From Ruminococcus sp. UBA4321 (lineage in GTDB: Bacteria > Bacillota > Clostridia > Oscillospirales > Ruminococcaceae), in NCBI GenBank assembly GCA_002393815.1, contig DGUB01000015.1:1-21959 (forward strand): a stretch of 21,959 bases of DNA, given 5' to 3'. The notes under the pieces are model-generated. The model was given only the letters and a program-made list of their open reading frames with translations. It was not told the origin of the DNA and made no database searches. Within the stretch, counting starts at the first letter, position 1. Every line of letters begins with the position of its first letter. Below, piece by piece: positions 1-5,784 of this stretch. Position numbers and translations under genes: made by a program.

Positions 1-947
1 ACGAAAATTTTTCTTTCTTTGAGTTTCCGGAAAATTTCTTCTGCATCATAATCCGGATGACTTGCAAAAATGAAATTACTCTTGGAATCCGGGAACACAA
101 AGCCCAGTTCAGAAAGCTTTTTCTTTGCCTGTTCTCTGGTTTCGATAATCTTTCCGGTTGAAGATTTGAAATAGGCTTCGTCTTTGAGGGTTTCTGCACC
201 GCATAACAGCGTCAAGTGATTCATCGTATAAGAATTGATAGAAAATTTCACATCATTCATATACTTGATTAACTTCTCCGAACCAATCGCGAAGCCGATT
301 CTCATACCTGCCATAGAACGCGATTTCGAGAACGTCTGAATCACAAGCAGATTCTCATATTTTTCAAGTAACGGCAGACAGCTCACACCGCCGAAATCAA
401 TATAAGCTTCATCAATCATGACAACGCTGTCCGGATTCGCCTGTAGGATTTCCTCAATCAAATCGAGAGATTCCAGAACGCCGGTCGGGGCGTTCGGATT
501 CGGGAAGATGATTCCGCCGTTCGGAATTTTATAATCATCCGGATTGATTCTGAAATCCTCCGTCAGCGGAACGGTCTGATACGGAATTTTATAGACATCC
601 GCCCAGACATCATAGAACGAATAGGTCACATCCGGAAAGAGAATATTTCTCTCGGAATTGAAGAACGTCAGAAACGCCATCGAAATGACATCATCCGAAC
701 CCACGCCGACAAAAATCTGATTCGGCTTGACATGATACGTTTCCGCCAAGGCATTGACTAAGATTTCGGCATTCGGGTCAGGATAGAGACGCATTCTGGC
801 GATATCGAAATCATCTAAGATTTTCTGAACGCCCGGTGCCGGCGGATAGGGGTTTTCATTGGTATTCAGTTTGATAATATCCGAAACTTTCGGCTGTTCG
901 CCGGGGGTGTAAGGCACAACCCGGCGGACGTTATTTTCCCAGCTCAT
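1..947 (-). CDS. hisC: Histidinol-phosphate aminotransferase, 3'-truncated by window edge
   Basis: PLP-dependent class I/II aminotransferase that converts imidazole-acetol phosphate and glutamate to L-histidinol phosphate in histidine synthesis (cytosol). About 315 residues are visible and the C-terminal end lies outside the window. Visible family marks are LNTNENPYPP near residues 28-36, IIFPNPNAPTG (146-156), the aspartate of MIDEAYIDF (about 179) and the PLP lysine context TFSKSRSMAGMRIGFAIG with Lys about 208. The ATG at 947 is preceded by AAGGAG at good distance. That ribosome binding site overlaps the last codons of the upstream membrane-protein gene, whose stop lies only 5 bases away, so the two are very probably co-translated. 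It is the last visible gene of a his operon. HisC paralogues acting on phenylalanine or tyrosine exist, but the operon makes the his role near certain. Confidence 0.95.
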   Translation of the reverse strand, partial: MSWENNVRRVVPYTPGEQPKVSDIIKLNTNENPYPPAPGVQKILDDFDIARMRLYPDPNAEILVNALAETYHVKPNQIFVGVGSDDVISMAFLTFFNSERNILFPDVTYSFYDVWADVYKIPYQTVPLTEDFRINPDDYKIPNGGIIFPNPNAPTGVLESLDLIEEILQANPDSVVMIDEAYIDFGGVSCLPLLEKYENLLVIQTFSKSRSMAGMRIGFAIGSEKLIKYMNDVKFSINSYTMNHLTLLCGAETLKDEAYFKSSTGKIIETREQAKKKLSELGFVFPDSKSNFIFASHPDYDAEEIFRKLKERKIF

Positions 948-952
948 GAGAT

Positions 953-1492
953 TCAGCTCCTTTTTGTGTTATCATCTGAAGAATAGAAAGCTTTCTTTTT
1001 CTGTTCTATAAATTTCTGCAATATTTTGAATTTTCCCATTTCAAATATTTTAGTCATTCCCAGCATGGCACCGATACGCGAATCCGGATTGATATCCATA
1101 ATATTTTTAAATACATATTCTTTCCCGTCAAGGGTTTTGAATACAATTACTTCTACATAAAAATTATGATAAATATGCCGTACCCGTCCTCTTTTTAATT
1201 GGTTATATACTGTGATTTCATCAATATCAATATAATTAATTGTAATCTTACGGGAAAGCACTCTTGCAAAAGTAACGCTGTAATCATCCGCAATAAAGCG
1301 GTTTTTCATATATGCCATAATTCCTAAAGCGATTAACAGCAGGAAATGCAGCAGCAGAACTCTCCAAAAAACCGCAAACTTTATTTTGAATAATTCATCA
1401 ATTCCCATAAATATCCAAAAGCTTGCCATTACAATAACTGCCAGTATCGTCAATTGTTTGTTTTCGCCATAGCTGCGATATTTTACATTCAT
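953..1492 (-). CDS. Unknown two-helix membrane protein with a soluble C-terminal domain
   Basis: I do not recognise this 179-residue protein with confidence. It has two hydrophobic helices (about residues 13-31 and 43-61), then a soluble, beta-rich stretch (about 65-150) with patterns such as FIADDYSVTFARVLSRK and VIVFKTLDGKEYVFKN. This resembles small bacterial PH-like domains that follow a membrane anchor, but that is only a resemblance. The tail is basic (EQKKKAFYSSDDNTKRS). It lies 17 bases after hisD and 5 bases before hisC, so it is transcribed with the his genes. Its own ribosome binding site is poor (only AGAAA upstream of the ATG). The stretch is visibly richer in A and T than its his neighbours, which fits a recent insertion or relaxed selection. 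No catalytic motif is seen. Confidence 0.8.
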   Translation of the reverse strand: MNVKYRSYGENKQLTILAVIVMASFWIFMGIDELFKIKFAVFWRVLLLHFLLLIALGIMAYMKNRFIADDYSVTFARVLSRKITINYIDIDEITVYNQLKRGRVRHIYHNFYVEVIVFKTLDGKEYVFKNIMDINPDSRIGAMLGMTKIFEMGKFKILQKFIEQKKKAFYSSDDNTKRS

Positions 1493-1509
1493 ATTTATTT
1501 GATAATTTC

Positions 1510-2799
1510 TTAATCCTCGAAACGGACTTTAATCGCATTTGCATGAGCGGTCAAGCCTTCGCGTTCGGCGACAAGAACAATATCGTCCTTGGCTTCTCTG
1601 AGGGCATCTTCTGTATAATAGATATAACTCGAACGCTTGATAAAACTGTTCACACCCAGCGGAGAGAAGAAACGCGCTGTTCCGCTCGTCGGAAGAACGT
1701 GATTGGGTCCTGCATAGTAGTCGCCGAGCGGTTCGGAGGCGTAAGCACCTAAGAAGACGGAACCGGCATTATCAAGTTTTCCGATATATTCAAGCGGATT
1801 TTCCATCACGACTTCCAGGTGTTCCGGCGCGATAGCGTTCGCGAGTTCGACAGCCTGTTCCTTAGACTGTGCAATCAGAATCGCGCCGTAATTCGTCATA
1901 GAAGATTCGATAATTTCTTTGCGTTCGAGATAGTTCATCTGACGGATGACTTCTGCTTCGACTTTATCGGGAAGTGTCGGGTCGGTCGTGATTAAAATCG
2001 CAGAGGCGAGTTTATCATGTTCTGCCTGAGACATTAAGTCAGCAGCAACGAATTTCGGGTCAGCAGTTTCGTCCGCCATGACGAGAATTTCACTGGGACC
2101 TGCAATCATATCGATATCAACGATACCGTATAATAACTTCTTAGCCGTTGCGACAAAGATATTTCCGGGACCCACGATTTTATCAACCTTCGGGATTTCT
2201 TCCGTTCCGTATGCCAGAGCCGCGATAGCCTGCGCGCCGCCGGACAGAAATACTCTGTCAACACCGCAGATGGCTGCTGCTACGAGAATATCTTTATTCG
2301 GCGTACCGTCTTTGCATGGCGGTGTCACCATGATGATTTCCTTCACGCCTGCGATTTTCGCCGGGATAGCGTTCATCAGCACGCTGGACGGATAAGCCGC
2401 CGTTCCGCCCGGAACATACAAGCCGACACGTTCCAGACCTCTCACGCGCTGACCGAGAATGACTCCGTTCGGCTTCGCGTTCGTGAAACCCTGTACTTTC
2501 TGACGGTTGTGGAAATCTGCAATGTTTTCCTGTGCGTTCAGGAGAGCCTGTACAAATTCGTTATCCGCTTCGGTGAGTGCATCGTTGATGACTTCGCGCG
2601 GCACTTCGTAATATTCCGGAAGATTGCCGTCGAATTTCTTCGTATAAGCCTTAACAGCTTCATCACCGCCGGTTCTGACTGTCTCGATAATCTCGGAAAC
2701 AATTTCAGATACTTTCTTATCCGTTTCACCGGAACGGCGTTCCAGTTCTTTCAGAAATTCATATTCGGCAGAGCCGTCACATTTAATCTGCTTTATCAT
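1510..2799 (-). CDS. hisD: Histidinol dehydrogenase
   Basis: NAD- and zinc-dependent enzyme that oxidises L-histidinol to L-histidine in two steps, the end of the histidine pathway. The 429 residues are the normal full length. Residues expected for zinc binding are present: Gln258 and His261 in SQAEHD, Asp360 in PLGDYYAGPNH, and His419 in LTAHANAI. The catalytic Glu326-His327 pair is in NAIAPEHLE. The glycine-rich GLYVPGGTAAYPSS (126-139) and the nucleotide-binding IVGPGN (208-213) are also present. The ATG at 2799 has a GAGGAGA ribosome binding site that lies inside the end of hisG. The two genes overlap by 17 bases, so translation is probably coupled. Nothing looks damaged. Confidence 0.98.
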   Translation of the reverse strand: MIKQIKCDGSAEYEFLKELERRSGETDKKVSEIVSEIIETVRTGGDEAVKAYTKKFDGNLPEYYEVPREVINDALTEADNEFVQALLNAQENIADFHNRQKVQGFTNAKPNGVILGQRVRGLERVGLYVPGGTAAYPSSVLMNAIPAKIAGVKEIIMVTPPCKDGTPNKDILVAAAICGVDRVFLSGGAQAIAALAYGTEEIPKVDKIVGPGNIFVATAKKLLYGIVDIDMIAGPSEILVMADETADPKFVAADLMSQAEHDKLASAILITTDPTLPDKVEAEVIRQMNYLERKEIIESSMTNYGAILIAQSKEQAVELANAIAPEHLEVVMENPLEYIGKLDNAGSVFLGAYASEPLGDYYAGPNHVLPTSGTARFFSPLGVNSFIKRSSYIYYTEDALREAKDDIVLVAEREGLTAHANAIKVRFED

Positions 2800-3433
2800 A
2801 ATTAATCTTCTCCTCTATTTTCTTGACTAAATCTTCGATTTCTTTCTGACGCATTTTCAGACTGACGGTATTCACTATCAGACGGGCGGAAATCTGTGCG
2901 ACATCTTCCACGACTTCCAGACCGTTTTCTTTCAGCGTTGTTCCGGTTTCGACAATATCGACAATACCGTCTGCCAGACCTAATAAAGGCGCGAGTTCAA
3001 CAGAACCTTCAATCTTGATGATATCCACATCCATATGCTTCTGTTCAAAGAAAGCCTTCGTCACGTTCGGATATTTGGAAGCGATAGTCTTTACGCCGAA
3101 TCCGTCATAAAACGGATAGTCTTTCTTCGTCGCAAGCGCGAACTTGCACTTTCCGAAACCTAAATTCACTAACTCGAATAATTTGCCGTTCATTTCCATG
3201 AGCGTATCTTTTCCGACGACACCCATATCACATACGCCGTGTTCGACATAAGTAATGACATCCGCGGCTTTTGCGAGTACGACTTCGAGATTTCCGTCCG
3301 GTATCGGCAAAATCAGTTTTCTGCCTTTTTCGTGGACTGACGTACAGTCATAGCCTAAGCTTTCCAGAAGCTTGACAGTATCTTTTTCGAGTCTGCCTTT
3401 GGTGAGGGCTATGCGGAGAGGTTTATGATTCAT
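2783..3433 (-). CDS. hisG: ATP phosphoribosyltransferase, short-form catalytic subunit
   Basis: First enzyme of histidine synthesis: it joins ATP and PRPP to give phosphoribosyl-ATP. At 216 residues this is the short HisG type, which lacks the C-terminal histidine-binding ACT-like domain and needs HisZ for activity and feedback control. The family signature spans about residues 146-167 (ELAPLLGLADGIVDIVETG followed by TTL) and forms the PRPP site. KGRLEKD near the N-terminus and DMGVVGKDTLME (69-80) are also typical. The ATG at 3433 lies 11 bases inside the end of hisZ and is preceded by GGAGG. The immediate coupling to hisZ matches the obligate HisG-HisZ complex. Full length and intact. Confidence 0.97.
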   Translation of the reverse strand: MNHKPLRIALTKGRLEKDTVKLLESLGYDCTSVHEKGRKLILPIPDGNLEVVLAKAADVITYVEHGVCDMGVVGKDTLMEMNGKLFELVNLGFGKCKFALATKKDYPFYDGFGVKTIASKYPNVTKAFFEQKHMDVDIIKIEGSVELAPLLGLADGIVDIVETGTTLKENGLEVVEDVAQISARLIVNTVSLKMRQKEIEDLVKKIEEKINYDKAD

Positions 3434-4628
3434 CAGTTTCTGCCTCCGTTTCTTCAGCTGAAATCAGAATGATTTTAGAAATTTTTCTGTCTTTTGCGTA
3501 TTCCTGTGATAATTCAAAATCCGGGAAAAGCGAATATTCTACAGACAAGCCCTGATTCCGGAGTTCGGAAGCCTTGCGGACTGCCTGTGCTTCGCAGCCT
3601 TCCTCGGCGAATATGAGAACATCCGGAGCGGCATGGACAGGCGGATTCTTTCTGCCGATAACGTTTGCCACAGCATCGACATTGACAGCCATCCCGACTG
3701 CCGGAATGTCATAGCCGAATTCGGATAATAATTTATCATATCTGCCGCCGGAAATGACTTCTTCGCCGTAGCCTTCCAGATAGCCTTTCAGCACCAGTCC
3801 GGTATAATAATCAGTTTTATTGACAAGACCCAAATCAATGGTAATTCTGCAATCAGGATTGATTTCGCGGACAGTATGATATAATTCACGCATATTTTCG
3901 AGAATCTCAGTAATTCTGGCATCCTGAAAGATTTCATCCGCGCGGTCGAAAACTTCCTCACCGCCGAACAGCGTCGGGAGTTTCTTGAGTGCATTGGTAA
4001 TTTTATGTTCGCCGATTTTATCAAGCATATCATTCAGAGCCGGATAATTCTTTGACTCAATCAAAGTGCGGATTTCCTCTTTCTGTGAGGGAGTGGCATT
4101 CAGGCGGAGCATGAGTTCCTTAAAGATTCTGATATCGCCGAGTTCTAGGGAATAGCTGACGGCGTTCGCCACACTGGAAAGTACTTCCAGAGCCGCGGAA
4201 ATGACTTCAATATCCGCCATTCTGGAAGAAGAACCGATTAACTCGATACCTGTCTGATTGACCTCGGTGCTTCTGCCTTTAAGGGACGGCGCGAAATGAT
4301 ATACCGGCTGTGTATAGTATAACCGCAGAGGAAGCATGGCTTCTTTCAGTCTGGTAGCGACAACACGGGCAATCGGGACGGTGCTGTCCGGTCTTAATAC
4401 GACAAGTCTGCCTTTGTTGTCAGTGAGTTTGCAGAGTTCCTCCTGCGGAAAGTATAAAGAATTCTGATGGAACACATCATAGAATTCCAGACCGGGCGTA
4501 ATCAGTCTGGAATAGCCCATAGACTTGAACAGGGCGCGGGTTTTGGTTTCGACTTCGCGTTTAAGGGCGCATTCATCGAACAAATAATCCTTCGTGCCTT
4601 CCGGAGTGATTAAATCATACTGGCGCAT
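3423..4628 (-). CDS. hisZ: ATP phosphoribosyltransferase regulatory subunit (HisRS-like)
   Basis: Class II aminoacyl-tRNA-synthetase-like protein that binds HisG and senses histidine; it does not charge tRNA. The 401 residues hold the expected fold marks: the N-terminal TPEGTKDYLFDE, motif 1 region RLITPGLEFYDVF (41-53), the TRPDSTVP-type segment LRPDSTVPIARVV (78-90), motif 2 region around LYYTQPVYHF (103-112), LGLVNKTDYYTGL (266-278) and SGGRYDKLLSEFG (293-305). A shortened C-terminal domain and an acidic tail (EETEAETDES) follow. Assignment to HisZ rather than HisS rests on the adjacent short HisG and the divergent synthetase motifs. ATG at 4628 has GAGG about 7 bases upstream. It is the first gene of the operon, 35 nt or so behind a clear promoter. 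Confidence 0.95.
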   Translation of the reverse strand: MRQYDLITPEGTKDYLFDECALKREVETKTRALFKSMGYSRLITPGLEFYDVFHQNSLYFPQEELCKLTDNKGRLVVLRPDSTVPIARVVATRLKEAMLPLRLYYTQPVYHFAPSLKGRSTEVNQTGIELIGSSSRMADIEVISAALEVLSSVANAVSYSLELGDIRIFKELMLRLNATPSQKEEIRTLIESKNYPALNDMLDKIGEHKITNALKKLPTLFGGEEVFDRADEIFQDARITEILENMRELYHTVREINPDCRITIDLGLVNKTDYYTGLVLKGYLEGYGEEVISGGRYDKLLSEFGYDIPAVGMAVNVDAVANVIGRKNPPVHAAPDVLIFAEEGCEAQAVRKASELRNQGLSVEYSLFPDFELSQEYAKDRKISKIILISAEETEAETDES

Positions 4629-4659
4629 TATGATACCTCGTTTCTTTTTTATTGCTTTA

Positions 4660-4693
4660 GCATATTACTACAATAGCATATTTCGGCATATTT
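4660..4693. repeat. Repeated AAATATGC elements in the his promoter
   Basis: Read on the minus strand, AAATATGC occurs at 4686-4693 and 4676-4683, exactly 10 bases apart (one helical turn), inside the -35/-10 spacer. AATATGC occurs again at 4660-4666, close to the predicted start. This could be an operator. Part of the pattern is also explained by the extended -10 motif TATGC. Confidence 0.5.
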
Positions 4694-4698
4694 GTCAA
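4670..4698 (-). promoter_or_regulatory. Promoter of the his operon
   Basis: On the minus strand, TTGACA (4693-4698) and TATTGT (4670-4675) are separated by exactly 17 bases. TATGC directly precedes the -10, as in extended -10 promoters of Firmicutes. The predicted start near 4663 leaves a leader of only about 35 nt before hisZ, which leaves no room for a T-box or a histidine attenuator. Control, if any, must act at the promoter or later. Confidence 0.8.
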
Positions 4699-4767
4699 TA
4701 GGGAATGTCATATTTTTTTCATTTCGGGCATAATGTCAGAAAATTTTCTCATTTCAACAGGAAAATT

Positions 4768-4953
4768 TTATTTCCAGTCATCATCCTCAATTTGATGTTC
4801 AATTGCTCTCTTAATAAATGCGTTTAGAGATTCTCCCTGTTTTTCAGCATATTCCTTATATTCATCTTTTTTTCCTTTTGGAACAAGGATGACAATTCTG
4901 TCATAAGCCTTCTTTTGATATTTATTTGTTGATTCTGCGCTGTTTTTTCCCAT
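4768..4953 (-). CDS. Small ribbon-helix-helix (Arc/MetJ-type) DNA-binding protein
   Basis: A 61-residue protein with the pattern of a ribbon-helix-helix (RHH) fold. A short beta strand YDRIVILVP (17-25) is followed by a first helix rich in Lys and Glu (26-39). The turn GESLNAFIKRAIE (40-52) is typical of RHH second helices. Such proteins bind DNA as dimers and usually repress their own promoter; many are antitoxins, but no toxin gene sits beside this one. ATG at 4953 has AGAGGTG upstream. The gene diverges from the HNH nuclease gene, and the region between carries two direct repeats well suited to RHH binding. Its own promoter is not clear to me. The gene and its surroundings are AT-rich. It reads toward the his promoter, and I see no convincing terminator between them. 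Confidence 0.85.
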   Translation of the reverse strand: MGKNSAESTNKYQKKAYDRIVILVPKGKKDEYKEYAEKQGESLNAFIKRAIEHQIEDDDWK

Positions 4954-4978
4954 ACTTTCACCTCTTGTATCAAAAATG

Positions 4979-5013
4979 TATATTTTAATTCATAAAAATA
5001 TACTTTTATTCAT
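4979..5013. repeat. Two 15-bp direct repeats, 20-bp period: candidate RHH operator
   Basis: TATATTTTAATTCAT (4979-4993) and TATACTTTTATTCAT (4999-5013) match at 13 of 15 positions and are spaced 20 bp start to start, about two helical turns. They lie upstream of the RHH gene and reach up to the -35 box of the divergent HNH gene. Tandem direct repeats are the usual target of RHH dimers, so autoregulation plus control of the HNH gene is a reasonable inference. Confidence 0.55.
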
Positions 5014-5041
5014 TGACATAGATTGTAATCTATGCTATTAT
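5013..5041 (+). promoter_or_regulatory. Promoter of the HNH nuclease gene
   Basis: TTGACA (5013-5018), a 17-base spacer and TATTAT (5036-5041), with TATGC directly before the -10. The predicted transcription start is near 5048, so an ATG at 5032 would lie upstream of the transcript and cannot be the start codon. The first base of the -35 box is the last base of the second direct repeat. Confidence 0.85.
5017..5034. promoter_or_regulatory. Perfect palindrome within the promoter spacer: candidate operator
   Basis: CATAGATTGTAATCTATG has 8-bp perfectly complementary arms around a 2-base centre. It fills most of the space between the -35 and -10 boxes of the HNH promoter, where a bound protein would block RNA polymerase. 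Which protein binds it is unknown. It differs in form from the neighbouring direct repeats, so a second regulator is possible. Confidence 0.6.
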
Positions 5042-5073
5042 TTACTTACAAACTCAAGAAAGGACTGGTTTCT

Positions 5074-5784
5074 ATGAACTACATGAACGAACTCTTTGAA
5101 ACATGGCTTGCCCGTTCTAAAGATACCCCAGAAGCTGACGCTGTGATGGAAAAATTCTGCGCTGACGATGACGAAAATTATGACCTTGTTGTCAACTTTA
5201 TTGAAGCTACTGCCCGTCAGGGCTTTGAAGCAGGTTTCGACTGCGCTGTTCAGCTTCTCAAAATTGAATACGCCAAAGACCCAAAAGACCCCAATACAGA
5301 CGAGAAAGATTTCTCCGGCGAGGAGTGGCGGAAAATAGAAGGTCATGAAAATTATTCCGCGTCCACGTTCGGAAGAATCCGCAACGACAGAAACGGCTAT
5401 ATTCTCCGCCCCCTGAATCCGACCGGATATTGTACCGTCAGCCTTGACAAGAAAGGCTGTTACATTCACAGAATTATCGCCGGAACATTTCTCCCCAACC
5501 CGGACAATAAACCAATGGTCAACCATAAGGACGGCAACCGCCGGAACAACCGCGTTTCCAATCTGGAATGGGCAACACAGAGCGAAAATATTCAGCACGC
5601 TGTAAAAACAGGTCTGCACAAAAGAGCCATTCCTCTTGCTGTTTATCAGAATAAAAAATTTATAGGAACTTTTACATCAGAATTAGCCGCTGCTTCTGCG
5701 CTGAAAATATCAGACCGTACTATCAGCATTTATGTGCATTCTGGTAAACCCACACAGGAAGGCTACCTGTTTCAGCGGATATAA
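5074..5784 (+). CDS. HNH homing-type endonuclease (NUMOD4-HNH-NUMOD1) with an extra N-terminal domain
   Basis: Predicted free-standing HNH endonuclease of 236 residues. Domains in order: an acidic helical N-terminal domain (about 1-75) unrelated to nucleases; a NUMOD4-like segment (EEWRKIEGHENYSASTFGRI, 83-102); an HNH core with HRIIAGTFLPNP (132-143), VNHKDGNRRNN (149-159) and SNLEWATQSEN (162-172), where His151, Asn159 and Asn163 are likely active-site residues; and a C-terminal NUMOD1-like DNA-binding part with LAVYQNKKFIGTF (188-200) and a helix-turn-helix-like AAASALKISDRTISIYV (205-221). The start at 5074 is chosen because AAAGGA lies about 9 bases upstream, whereas an in-frame ATG at 5032 overlaps the -10 box. 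Its stop directly abuts the polC stop. Homing nucleases of this type are often found in phages and mobile introns; no intron is evident here. Confidence 0.88.
   Translation: MNYMNELFETWLARSKDTPEADAVMEKFCADDDENYDLVVNFIEATARQGFEAGFDCAVQLLKIEYAKDPKDPNTDEKDFSGEEWRKIEGHENYSASTFGRIRNDRNGYILRPLNPTGYCTVSLDKKGCYIHRIIAGTFLPNPDNKPMVNHKDGNRRNNRVSNLEWATQSENIQHAVKTGLHKRAIPLAVYQNKKFIGTFTSELAAASALKISDRTISIYVHSGKPTQEGYLFQRI

Noticed and set aside
4740..4769. AAAATTTTC/GAAAATTTT inverted repeat after the RHH stop as a terminator
   Set aside because: The stem is almost all A-T pairs, the loop is 12 bases and no U-tract follows on the minus strand.
4768..4953. RHH protein as the antitoxin of a toxin-antitoxin pair
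   Set aside because: No toxin-like partner lies next to it in the same direction; the neighbour is a divergent nuclease with homing-type domains.
5038..5619. 193-codon frame opposite the nuclease gene
   Set aside because: The HNH and NUMOD motifs are on the plus strand with a promoter and ribosome binding site; the opposite frame is a shadow.
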